Of a DNA stretch of 27,292 bases, positions 8,310 to 16,043 are shown piece by piece (within the stretch, counting starts at the first letter, position 1; every line of letters begins with the position of its first letter). A program made the position numbers and the translations under genes. This DNA comes from JBBQUP01 sp038212305 (GTDB lineage: Bacteria > Bacteroidota > Bacteroidia > Bacteroidales > Marinilabiliaceae), in contig JBBQUP010000045.1 in assembly GCA_038212305.1 (NCBI GenBank), forward strand, positions 1 to 27,292. The letters are read 5' to 3'. The notes beneath the pieces were generated by a model, which did not search any database, was not told where the DNA came from, and worked only from the letters and a program-made list of their open reading frames with translations.

Positions 8310-8326
8310 TTATGCTTAAAGCATAA
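8310..8326. terminator. Weak hairpin between convergent genes
   Basis: TTATGCTT and AAGCATAA form an 8-bp palindromic stem with almost no loop; in practice this is a 7-bp stem with a 3-base loop. It lies between the dacB and YitT-family stops. Neither side has a good T run, so termination activity is uncertain. Confidence 0.35.
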
Positions 8327-8330
8327 GGGT

Positions 8331-9224
8331 TTAGTCATCTTTAATTTTATCTTTTAGCGATTTAAACCCTTCTCCCAATATTTCATGAGTATTCATGACT
8401 GTCAAAAAAGCATTTGGATCAATTTGCTCAATCATTCCCTCCAAAGTTGCTAGCTCTCTTCGGGTGATGACTGTAAAAATAACTTTTTTGGGATGATCGC
8501 TATATAACCCTTCTGCGTTCAAGTAGGTGCCACCCCTGTTTAATGTGAATAGGATTTTTTCCCTAATTTCTTCGTGCTTATCGCTAATAATAAAAAGTGC
8601 TTTATCATAGTTAATACCATCTAAAGTTATATCAATTACTTTTCCAGTAACATATATAACAATCCATGAATACAAAGGTATTCGCCAATCTTTAAATATT
8701 ACTAAAGCAAGAAGAACAATTATGGAATCAATTATTATTAAGAGCTGACCAAGCGGTAATCGTGTGATTTTCGCGAAAATCATGGCTACGATATCTGATC
8801 CTCCAGATGTTGCTTTTGATCTGAAAATTAAGCCCAATCCCAATCCAATTACAATTCCTCCAAATATTGATGATAATAGCAAATCATCTCCAAGACTCAA
8901 AGGATCTTTTTCACCAATAAAATGAGTGAGTGTATCCATGAAAACCGATGCTAAAACCATTCCAAGTACTGTTTTAAAACCAAAACGCGGCCCTAATATT
9001 TTTATCCCCAGCAAGGTCAATGGAATGTTCATGACTAGGCCAAATGCACCAACTGGAATTGCAGGGACTAAATGATGCACCACAATTCCAATTCCATAAA
9101 CACCTCCAGGAACAATGTTGTAAGGATTGATAAAAAAGACAAAGCCCGAAGCCAAAATAAAAGCTCCAATAGTAATTAATAGATATTCGAAAATATACCT
9201 TTGATATTTAGTTAAGTATCCCAT
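8331..9224 (-). CDS. YitT family membrane protein with C-terminal DUF2179 domain
   Basis: A 297-residue integral membrane protein. About five or six hydrophobic segments lie in residues 1-200, with Gly-rich motifs such as NIVPGGVYGIG and SKATSGGSDIVA that match the YitT_membrane family. A soluble domain from about 210 (DKALFIISDKHEEIREKI) to the end matches DUF2179, a ferredoxin-like fold. The family is widespread; the transported substrate, if any, is unknown. It is convergent with dacB and has its own promoter upstream. Confidence 0.88.
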   Translation of the reverse strand: MGYLTKYQRYIFEYLLITIGAFILASGFVFFINPYNIVPGGVYGIGIVVHHLVPAIPVGAFGLVMNIPLTLLGIKILGPRFGFKTVLGMVLASVFMDTLTHFIGEKDPLSLGDDLLLSSIFGGIVIGLGLGLIFRSKATSGGSDIVAMIFAKITRLPLGQLLIIIDSIIVLLALVIFKDWRIPLYSWIVIYVTGKVIDITLDGINYDKALFIISDKHEEIREKILFTLNRGGTYLNAEGLYSDHPKKVIFTVITRRELATLEGMIEQIDPNAFLTVMNTHEILGEGFKSLKDKIKDD

Positions 9225-9247
9225 GTAATGAATTGTTTAATTAATAA

Positions 9248-9281
9248 CAAAAATAGATAATAATGTGAATATTATAACAAA
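9248..9281 (-). promoter_or_regulatory. Promoter of the YitT-family gene
   Basis: Read on the minus strand: TTTG (9278-9281), a 22-base spacer, then TATTTTTG (9248-9255). Both elements match the Bacteroidota -33/-7 consensus exactly. The leader would be about 20 bases before the ATG at 9224. This is the best promoter match in the window. Confidence 0.5.
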
Positions 9282-9997
9282 TTGATATTTAAACCACATT
9301 AAATTAATATAAATATGTGAATTAATAAAAATAAGATGTATTTTTATATTCTCTTATTGTATTATGTTAATTGTTTGTCTCTGATGGATTTTAAAATATC
9401 GAGATAGTTTATTCAGTTAGTACATTTGAATAGGTATTAATAGATCAATTAATTTAGATTATTTTTGTCAATAATAATTAATTATTGATTTTAGTGACAT
9501 TGAGTTTGTAGAGGGTCTAATTTTCTTAAGATAAGGGAGATAAGACTAGATTTGTTTCAGGAAATTAATTGGTAATTTGATTGTTAAGCGTTTAGTCATG
9601 TGCTCATAAGTATTTAAATAGTTATATTAAAGTGCTTGCATTAAAACTGTTGCTCTTTTTAGAGTTTTGTTTTATAAGCATAAAAATATTAAATTAAGAA
9701 TTAAACATTTGTGCATGATTCTTGTTTATTTCATACAATTTGGCTATTAACAGAAAGCAATATTTTAAATTTAAATTCTTTCCCTTGACTTATGTTATTT
9801 AGATTACTAATTTAGTCGAACTATTAATTGTGTTGTTTATTGGTATGAGATATATTTAAGCGCAAAAGAAGGTAGAATTAGTTTTTTATAATTGAATCGT
9901 ATATTTTTTTCTTTTGACAAAACAGTGTTGATAAAAGTAAAAAATACTTGGTATTGGTTTTCAAAATTAGTGATGTTAAATAGAAATTTATAAACAT
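9282..9997. other. Long AT-rich gene-free region
   Basis: More than 700 bases lie between the YitT promoter and the next gene, with no open frame of note on either strand. It is very AT-rich. The only structure I see is a perfect 8-bp inverted repeat, TCAATAAT/ATTATTGA with a 5-base centre (9468-9488), framed by TGTCA and TGACA. It could hold regulatory sites, a small RNA or a decayed gene; nothing in it is diagnostic. Confidence 0.5.
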
Positions 9998-10285
9998 ATG
10001 AAACACTTTGAAGTAAAAGTACAAAATTCGAAAGTTGATTTTTTTATTGAACTTTTAAAACAATTCGAATTTTTAGAGTTTAAAGAAGTTGAGCCCGTAT
10101 CGGAACCTCGAGTATATCCAGGAGGGAAATTTGAAATTAGAGGTAAGGACAAATCAGAATCAAAACCTGAAATGAGACCCGAAGCCAAAAAAGCAATTTT
10201 TTCAGCTGATCCTGGGTTGGCTAGCATACGAAAAGTTATGGATGAGATTGAAAGACAGAGAAATATTTCATCTAAAAGCAGATAA
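9998..10285 (+). CDS. Small hypothetical protein
   Basis: A 95-residue soluble, highly charged protein. The N-terminus, with a beta strand (KHFEVKVQNSK) then an amphipathic helix (VDFFIELLKQFEFLEF), resembles a pattern seen in small Bacteroidota proteins that I cannot name. The middle (about 48-68) is rich in Lys, Glu, Pro and Ser and is probably disordered. The end is a helix (ASIRKVMDEIERQR). It has an ATG and is closed by its own intrinsic terminator, which supports a real gene. No toxin or other partner is adjacent; it stands alone after a long gene-free region. Function unknown. Confidence 0.65.
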   Translation: MKHFEVKVQNSKVDFFIELLKQFEFLEFKEVEPVSEPRVYPGGKFEIRGKDKSESKPEMRPEAKKAIFSADPGLASIRKVMDEIERQRNISSKSR

Positions 10286-10341
10286 AATATGCGATGATCT
10301 GATTGATTTTTAGATTTATGCATGTTGTTAAACAATAAATG

Positions 10342-10372
10342 AAACCGAAAACTTAATTGATTTCGGTTTTTT
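10342..10372 (+). terminator. Intrinsic terminator after the small protein gene
   Basis: A 9-bp stem pairs AAACCGAAA (10342-10350) with TTTCGGTTT (10361-10369) around a 10-base loop. A T run continues to 10371. Confidence 0.82.
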
Positions 10373-10490
10373 GATAAAAGATGGTTTCAGTTATTAAAAG
10401 CAATAGTTCAATTTGAGTTATTTGGTATAATATTTGTTCCTAGTTATTCGCAATTTTCTGTAGCTGAATTATTAATTAAAACCGACCAAA

Positions 10491-11156
10491 ATGAACTCTT
10501 ATAAAGTTATTCGAAGTTTTAGTCATTCGATTGCTTCGATTTCGTTTACCTTATTGGTTTCAATTAGCTTATTACTAACTACAAATCAATTAAATGCTCA
10601 GGTTAGTTTATTGGGGGATTCTGTTTATACAACTGTTGATGTGTCGCCAAAATACTCCCATGGTAATCTGCAAAAAAAAATAAATAAGCTGAAACAATAT
10701 CCAACGAATGCAATGCTAAAAGGGCTTGAACAAGTTGTAGTTGTTGATGCTATAATTACTAATGAAGGGAAGTTGGTCAGTGCTAAAGTAGTTACTGACG
10801 CTGATTCTGAATTTGCTGAAGAGGCTTTACGCGTTGTGCTAACTTTAAAAGAGTGGAGCCCAGCCAAGCGTTCGAATCAAAATGTTAATTGTTCGTATTC
10901 AATTCCTATTAGTTTTAGTTTAAATCCTGATGAAAAGGAGTTTGCAAGTGCCTTCAAGGGCATTGATTTTGATAAAGAATCACCATTGTTTATATTAGAT
11001 GGAAAAAAAGTTGGCGAATTTGTAAGTATACCTGCTCACAATGTTAGATCCATTAGAATATTAAAAGGTAACAAAGCCATTGATTTATATGGAGACAACG
11101 GCCGATATGGAGTTGTTGAAATGACAACCAAAAATGGGACACCTCCTTTACGATAA
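10491..11156 (+). CDS. Secreted TonB C-terminal-domain protein fused to a TonB-receptor plug-like segment
   Basis: A 221-residue protein in two parts. After a hydrophobic stretch (about 16-34) that looks like a signal peptide ending near LNAQ, residues 55-144 form a TonB C-terminal domain, including GLEQVVVVDAIITNEGKLVS, then VVTDADSEFAEEALRVV, then EWSPAKRSNQNVNCSYSIPI. Residues 163-216 instead resemble the plug of SusC/RagA-type receptors, with PLFILDGKK, then SIRILKGNKAIDLYGDNG, then YGVVEMTTKNG. Energising TonB proteins need an N-terminal membrane anchor and ExbB/ExbD. None are nearby, and the N-terminus may be cleaved. A role in regulation or in binding TonB-dependent partners is conceivable but unproven. 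A strong terminator follows. Confidence 0.82.
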   Translation: MNSYKVIRSFSHSIASISFTLLVSISLLLTTNQLNAQVSLLGDSVYTTVDVSPKYSHGNLQKKINKLKQYPTNAMLKGLEQVVVVDAIITNEGKLVSAKVVTDADSEFAEEALRVVLTLKEWSPAKRSNQNVNCSYSIPISFSLNPDEKEFASAFKGIDFDKESPLFILDGKKVGEFVSIPAHNVRSIRILKGNKAIDLYGDNGRYGVVEMTTKNGTPPLR

Positions 11157-11168
11157 AAAATAGTTGTT

Positions 11169-11211
11169 AAAAAAAGCGAGTTAACTGATTATAAGTTAAC
11201 TCGCTTTTTTT
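11169..11211 (+). terminator. Strong intrinsic terminator after the TonB/plug gene
   Basis: A perfect 18-bp stem (11169-11186 with 11194-11211) has the core AGCGAGTTAACT/AGTTAACTCGCT and a 7-base loop. Flanking A and T runs make it able to work in both directions. Confidence 0.92.
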
Positions 11212-11522
11212 ATTTAATACCATTTGTAATAGTAATTTTCAATATTGTGTTATTCAGAAGTAGTAAAAATAAGCAATAATTGCAAAGTAAAGTTTGCAAA
11301 ATTAATAAGTAATTCATTTTTGTTTTGTTACTTTGTACCATGTAATTGTTAATCATCTTTGATTGTCATTTAACATAAATAATAGGTCGTCGTTTAATTG
11401 CTAGCAATGGCAATTTCGAATTAAATTTTCAAGCAGGTGTTTAGTGTTTTACCTCGAAATTGTTTGTTTAATTAGTTGATTTTGTTTACTTTATAATAAT
11501 ATATCAAACATTGTATTAAGAC
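11212..11522. other. Leader/promoter region of the pta cluster
   Basis: Just over 300 bases without a gene. I found no exact TAnnTTTG box. There is a palindrome TTGCTAGCAA (11398-11407) and a hairpin (11411-11462). The likely promoter of the acyl-phosphate gene cluster must be in this stretch. Confidence 0.5.
11411..11462 (+). promoter_or_regulatory. Hairpin in the pta leader
   Basis: CAATTTCGA (11411-11419) is the exact reverse complement of TCGAAATTG (11454-11462). Inside, GGT (11436-11438) can pair with ACC (11451-11453), giving a continuous right arm of 12 bases and a bulged left arm. It ends 60 bases before the pta ATG, and the palindrome TTGCTAGCAA lies 3 bases before it. It has no T run, so it is not a terminator. 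It could be an RNA control element or an operator. Confidence 0.35.
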
Positions 11523-12527
11523 ATGGAATTTATTGATCATCTCAAGGAAAAAGCAAAAGCTAGTCGTCAACGAATTGTTCTCCCTGAAGGAACTGAAGAG
11601 CGGACTTTGAAAGCAGCTGATATTATTTTAGCGGAGAATTTCTGTGACATTATTTTAATTGGTAATGAGCAAGCCATAAAGGCAAAAGCTGAATCGTTGT
11701 TGCTGCGCAATTTACATTTAGCAAAGATCGTTGACCCTGAGAATCATGAAAAAATTGAGTCTTATTCAGATTTAATGGTTGAATTACGAAAAAGCAAAGG
11801 ATTAACAAAAGAGCAAGCTTTAAAATTAATTAAAGATCCACTTTATTTATCGGTTTTAATGATAAAAAGTGGTGATGCTGATGGTGAAGTTGCGGGAGCC
11901 GATAATTCCACAGGTGATGTATTGAGACCTGCTTTTCAATACGTAAAAACCATGCCGGGAATAAGCGTTGTGTCTGGTGCTTTTATCATGATATTTAAAG
12001 ATAAAGAATTTGGTGAAGATGGCATGATGGTATTTGCTGATTGTGCAGTTCATCCCAATCCTACTGCCGAAGAGTTAGCCGAAATTGCTGTGGCAACCGG
12101 CAGAACAACTCAGGCAATTGCTGGGTTCGAACCTCGAATTGCCATGTTAAGTTTTTCGACGAAAGGAAGTGCAAAACACGAAATGGTTGATAAAGTAGTA
12201 CGTGCGACTCAATTAGCAAAAGAGATGGCACCCGACTTGAAAATTGAAGGTGAATTGCAGGCCGATGCAGCTATAATTGTTGAGATTGGTCAGAAAAAAG
12301 CACCGGGAAGTGAAATAGCAGGAAAAGCAAATGTTTTGGTTTTTCCAACTCTTGAAACAGGTAATATTGCTTATAAACTTGTTCAACGAATGGCTCATGC
12401 TGAAGCAATTGGGCCAATATTACAAGGAATGGCTGCCCCAATAAATGATTTATCAAGAGGTTGTTCGGTTAGCGATATTGTTAACTTGGTTGCCATTACA
12501 GCCAATCAATGTGCAGGAACTGTTTGA
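11523..12527 (+). CDS. pta: Phosphate acetyltransferase
   Basis: A 334-residue single-domain phosphotransacetylase of the PTA_PTB family. It converts acetyl-CoA and phosphate to acetyl phosphate and CoA in the cytoplasm. The N-terminus RIVLPEGTEERTLKAA is typical. Conserved blocks include DGEVAGADNSTGDVLRPA (about 119-136), MLSFSTKGSAKHEMVDKV, GELQADAAI and LVFPTLETGNIAYKLVQR. Length matches the short Pta form without the DRTGG domain. It opens a same-strand cluster whose third gene is acetate kinase, its usual partner, and whose fourth is a butyryl paralogue of itself. The branched naming could be uncertain from sequence alone, but the motifs favour the acetyl enzyme. Confidence 0.94.
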   Translation: MEFIDHLKEKAKASRQRIVLPEGTEERTLKAADIILAENFCDIILIGNEQAIKAKAESLLLRNLHLAKIVDPENHEKIESYSDLMVELRKSKGLTKEQALKLIKDPLYLSVLMIKSGDADGEVAGADNSTGDVLRPAFQYVKTMPGISVVSGAFIMIFKDKEFGEDGMMVFADCAVHPNPTAEELAEIAVATGRTTQAIAGFEPRIAMLSFSTKGSAKHEMVDKVVRATQLAKEMAPDLKIEGELQADAAIIVEIGQKKAPGSEIAGKANVLVFPTLETGNIAYKLVQRMAHAEAIGPILQGMAAPINDLSRGCSVSDIVNLVAITANQCAGTV

Positions 12528-12616
12528 TTTTAATGCTCAACATATTTCAATTATGAGATATTGAGTAAGTAAAATTGAAGTTTTATAAAATCGAAAATAT
12601 TTAAAATATATAGAAC

Positions 12617-13597
12617 ATGGCAGAGATTGTTGTAGAATCGATTGAAACATATGCGCTTAGTAAAAAACAACGAGTTAAAACTTTGTTTTCACGAATTGGA
12701 ATAATAGGTTGTGGTAAAGAAGGTCAAACGATTGCACAAATTGCAAGTTGGCATGGAATAGAGGTTGTTTTTATTGAATTATCAGAAGAGAAAATAAAAT
12801 TTGCAATTGACAGTATTTCAAAAGGTTTGGATACGGTTATCGAAGGGTGGGGATTGACTCAGGGTGAAAAACGAGCAATTATGGCTCGAATTAAAGGAAG
12901 TTTAGATTACGTTGATTTAGCTGAATGTGATTTTGTTATCGAAGCAATTAGATCTGATGAATCGACGGGAGAAAGAAATATTTTAATTAGGAAAGAGATA
13001 TTCCGGAAAGTAGAAGAAGTTGTTTCTCGAGATGCAATTATTGCCACTAATGCTACACACGTGGTAATTAGTGAGTTAGCAGCCGAGTTGGAGCATCGTG
13101 ATAGATGTGCTAGTTTACATTTCTTTGTAACATCCGCTGAAGCACGGATTATTGAGGTGGTTAGAGGATTATATACTTCAGACGAGGTATATGAAAAAGT
13201 TTGCACATTTGTAAAACTAATTAATAGAGATGTTATTCCAGTAGCTGAATCGGCAGGCTTGGTGAGTGTACGTTTATATGTTGTATTACTTAATGAAGCT
13301 TGTGAAACTTTAATGGAAGGTGTGGCTACCATGAGCGACATTGATAAGACCATTGAAATTGGACTTGGAATGAGATTTGGTCCGTTTAGAACAGCTGATA
13401 TTATTGGTTTGAATAAGGTGATCAAATGGATGGAAAATTTGTATGATGAATTCGGTGAAAGTAAATACAAAGTAAGTCCAATTATTCGGCGACTTGTTCG
13501 GGCAAAACGCTACGGTGTTCAGTCGGGAGCAGGTTTTTATCATTATGATGGTGATGGAAAAATTGTTTCGAAAGAGGATTTCTTGGGTAAATATTAA
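12617..13597 (+). CDS. 3-hydroxyacyl-CoA dehydrogenase family protein (divergent Hbd-like)
   Basis: A 326-residue two-domain protein. After an unusual N-terminal extension of about 25 residues, the NAD-binding domain begins with IGIIGCGKEGQTIAQIA (GxGxxG). The C-terminal helical domain from about 210 has GLVSVRLYVVLLNEACETL, and GAGFYHYDGDGK near the end. Canonical 3-hydroxybutyryl-CoA dehydrogenases have HFFNP, NTSS and VVNR. Here these read HFFVT, NATH and VSVR. The His of HFF and the Glu of EVVRG, the expected catalytic pair, are kept, but the Asn of VVNR and the Ser and Asn-Pro positions are changed. Fermentative reduction of acetoacetyl-CoA fits its place between pta and ackA; an altered substrate or a non-catalytic role is also possible. 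It is 89 bases after pta. Confidence 0.85.
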   Translation: MAEIVVESIETYALSKKQRVKTLFSRIGIIGCGKEGQTIAQIASWHGIEVVFIELSEEKIKFAIDSISKGLDTVIEGWGLTQGEKRAIMARIKGSLDYVDLAECDFVIEAIRSDESTGERNILIRKEIFRKVEEVVSRDAIIATNATHVVISELAAELEHRDRCASLHFFVTSAEARIIEVVRGLYTSDEVYEKVCTFVKLINRDVIPVAESAGLVSVRLYVVLLNEACETLMEGVATMSDIDKTIEIGLGMRFGPFRTADIIGLNKVIKWMENLYDEFGESKYKVSPIIRRLVRAKRYGVQSGAGFYHYDGDGKIVSKEDFLGKY

Positions 13598-13684
13598 TTA
13601 CTTAATAGAAACTTAAAAAGAAAATTTCGATTACAATTACTTATTGGTTATTCATGCCATTTGGCTACAGAAAATAATAAACGA

Positions 13685-14902
13685 ATGAAAATATTAGTAT
13701 TAAATTGTGGAAGTTCTTCCATTAAATATCAGTTATACAACGAGAATAGTGTTGAATGGTTGGTAATGGGGAAGGGCGTTGTTGAAAAAATAGGATTAAA
13801 AGGATCATTCTTAAAGCATGAGAAAGAGAATGGCGAAAAGGTATTGTTAGAGGGTGAGATTTTAGATCATCAAATTGGAATAGATTATATTTTAGGAGTA
13901 TTGCTTAGCGAACGACATGGTTGTTTAAAGAGTTTAGATGAAATTGATGCAGTTGGACATCGTGTTGTTCATGGAGGCGAGGAGTTTAATTCGAGTGTAT
14001 TTATTACTCCTGAAGTGATTCGGAAAATGGAAGATTGTATTGAGTTGGCGCCCCTGCATAATCCCCCAAACTTAAAAGGGATTTATGCTGTTCAACAATT
14101 AATTCCTCATGTACCTCAAGTAGGTGTTTTTGATACCGCATTTCATCAGAGTATGCCCAAACGAGCTTATATGTATGCCATTCCATATTCGTTGTATAAA
14201 AAGTATGGAATTCGTCGATATGGTTTTCATGGTACTAGTCATCGTTATGTTTCCCTAAGAGCTTGTGAAACATTAGGAATAGATTATAATAAAACCAGAA
14301 TTATATCTTGTCATTTAGGCAACGGGGCTTCAATAGCTGCTATTAAAAATGGAGAATCGGTTGACACTTCAATGGGTTTTACCCCGCTTGAAGGTTTAAT
14401 TATGGGAACAAGGGCTGGCGATTTAGATTTAGGTGCTGCTACTTTTATAATGGATAAAGAAGTTATTGGAACTCGTTCGGCAAGCACTTTGTTTAATAAA
14501 CATAGTGGTATGCTTGGCATTACTGGCGTTTCTTCGGATATGCGTGAAATTGAAGCTGCCGCAGCATCTGGTAATGCTTTGGCTCAGCTAGGCTTAGAAA
14601 TGTATGATTATCGCATTAAAAAATATATTGGATCGTACATAGCTGCCTTGGGAGGAGTTGATGTACTAATTTTTACTGGAGGTATTGGTGAAAATGGTGC
14701 TCTAACAAGATCGGGTGTTTGCGTAGATATGGGGTTTTTAGGAATTGAACTGGATGAAGCTCTTAATAAAACCATTCGAGGTAAAGAGCAAGTCATTAGT
14801 TCTAAAAGCAGTAAAGTTACCGTTATGGTGGTTCCAACTAATGAGGAATTGGTTATCGCAGAGGATACAAAAGTCATTGTTGAAGAGTTGTCAAATCGTT
14901 AA
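13685..14902 (+). CDS. ackA: Acetate kinase
   Basis: A 405-residue ASKHA-fold kinase that makes ATP and acetate from acetyl phosphate and ADP. I choose the ATG at 13685, giving MKILVLNCGSSSIKYQLY, the standard acetate kinase start. A TTG at 13661 in the same frame would add eight polar residues with no homology. Conserved blocks are VGHRVVHGGE, PLHNPPNLKGI, FDTAFHQSMP (catalytic Asp), YGFHGTSHRYVS, HLGNGASIAA, MGTRAGDLD and FTGGIGENG. Length is normal. It follows the dehydrogenase-like gene on the same strand and completes the Pta-AckA pathway with pta. Confidence 0.97.
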   Translation: MKILVLNCGSSSIKYQLYNENSVEWLVMGKGVVEKIGLKGSFLKHEKENGEKVLLEGEILDHQIGIDYILGVLLSERHGCLKSLDEIDAVGHRVVHGGEEFNSSVFITPEVIRKMEDCIELAPLHNPPNLKGIYAVQQLIPHVPQVGVFDTAFHQSMPKRAYMYAIPYSLYKKYGIRRYGFHGTSHRYVSLRACETLGIDYNKTRIISCHLGNGASIAAIKNGESVDTSMGFTPLEGLIMGTRAGDLDLGAATFIMDKEVIGTRSASTLFNKHSGMLGITGVSSDMREIEAAAASGNALAQLGLEMYDYRIKKYIGSYIAALGGVDVLIFTGGIGENGALTRSGVCVDMGFLGIELDEALNKTIRGKEQVISSKSSKVTVMVVPTNEELVIAEDTKVIVEELSNR

Positions 14903-14989
14903 CTTCATTCGGCAATCTTAAATTGGCTTAAGTGATTTCTGAATGCACGAGATAATTTTCTTTAATTTAGTTCAGAGTTTTGTGTATTC

Positions 14990-15012
14990 AGAATAGTTTT
15001 TGCAACTATTCT
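14990..15012 (+). other. Intergenic hairpin between ackA and ptb
   Basis: A perfect 9-bp stem, AGAATAGTT with AACTATTCT, has a 5-base loop. It lies about 90 bases after ackA and 55 bases before ptb. There is no T run after it, so it may be an RNA-processing or stability element rather than a terminator. Confidence 0.38.
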
Positions 15013-15067
15013 ATTAAACAGTTGTTTTTAGATATTAAGTTTGCATTCATGAATTAATTGATTTGAT

Positions 15068-15964
15068 ATGTTTAAATCATTATCGGATTTAGAAAATATT
15101 ATTTTATCCAAAAAGATAAAAAAACGTTTGGTTCTTGCTGTATGTCAAGACGAGCATAGCTTAGATGCTATTTATCTTGCTTATAAAAAGGGGATTATTG
15201 AGCCATTCTTGGTTGGTTCTCAGCCTGATACCGAGAAAATCCTTGCCAGAAAAGGATATGTTTTTGAAAAAGAACACTTTATTCATGAACCAGATTCCAC
15301 CAAGGCCGTTGAGATAGCCGTTAAAATGGTGAGTCGTGGAGATGCAGATATTTTAATGAAAGGCAAAGTGGCTACACCAATACTATTAAAAGGTGTTTTA
15401 AACAAAGAATGGGGATTGAGATCGGGACGACTCTTATCTCATATTGCTTTATTTGAGGTAGATACTTATCATAAGCTAATTGCAGTTACTGATGTTGCAA
15501 TGAATATTGCACCTAATTTGCAGGATAAAATTGCAATTATAAATAATTCAGTAACGTACTTAAACGCAATAGGTATCCCATTGCCTAAAATAGCTGTTTT
15601 GGGAGCGGTAGAAATGGTTAACGAGAACATGCAAGCTACGTTGGATGCGGCATTATTGTCGAAAATGAATCAACGAGATCAAATTCAAAATTGTATTATC
15701 GATGGCCCTTTGGCTTTTGACAATGCAATAAGTTATGAAAGTGCGAGACAAAAAAGTATTAAAAGCGAAGTAGCTGGAGATACCGATTTGCTATTGATGC
15801 CTGATATAGAAGTTGGTAATGTACTTTATAAATCATTGGTATTCTTCGCTAAAGCAAAAGTAGCCTCAATCGTTTTAGGAGCAACTGCTCCAATTGTTTT
15901 AACATCTCGAAGCGACTCAGAAGAATCGAAATACGACAGTATTTTGCTGGCTGTTTTAGCCTAG
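15068..15964 (+). CDS. ptb: Phosphate butyryltransferase
   Basis: A 298-residue PTA_PTB family enzyme converting butyryl-CoA and phosphate to butyryl phosphate and CoA. Relatives also accept isobutyryl-, isovaleryl- and other branched acyl-CoAs. It is about 36 residues shorter than the Pta upstream, as usual for Ptb. Conserved segments include GDADILMKGKVATPILLKGVLN (about 95-116), DVAMNIAPNLQDK, GPLAFDNAIS and LLMPDIEVGNVLYKSLVFFA. It is followed 79 bases later by butyrate kinase, the standard pair. The start is ATG without a Shine-Dalgarno sequence. Confidence 0.95.
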   Translation: MFKSLSDLENIILSKKIKKRLVLAVCQDEHSLDAIYLAYKKGIIEPFLVGSQPDTEKILARKGYVFEKEHFIHEPDSTKAVEIAVKMVSRGDADILMKGKVATPILLKGVLNKEWGLRSGRLLSHIALFEVDTYHKLIAVTDVAMNIAPNLQDKIAIINNSVTYLNAIGIPLPKIAVLGAVEMVNENMQATLDAALLSKMNQRDQIQNCIIDGPLAFDNAISYESARQKSIKSEVAGDTDLLLMPDIEVGNVLYKSLVFFAKAKVASIVLGATAPIVLTSRSDSEESKYDSILLAVLA

Positions 15965-16043
15965 CTTAAAATGGTTTGAATGATTAGATAATATGTTTTA
16001 GTTGCATCTTTATTAGTTGTTGTTTATTTTAATTCATTGATTC

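Noticed and set aside
9998..10285. Toxin-antitoxin interpretation of the small 95-residue protein
   Set aside because: No second small gene is adjacent on either strand; the gene has its own terminator and stands alone.
9988..10335. 115-codon minus-strand open frame over the small protein gene
   Set aside because: It covers both the small gene and its terminator and reads as a shadow. The plus-strand gene is better supported by its start and by the terminator orientation.
12907..13470. 187-codon antisense open frame within the dehydrogenase-like gene
   Set aside because: Ser/Thr-rich shadow of a conserved coding frame on the other strand.
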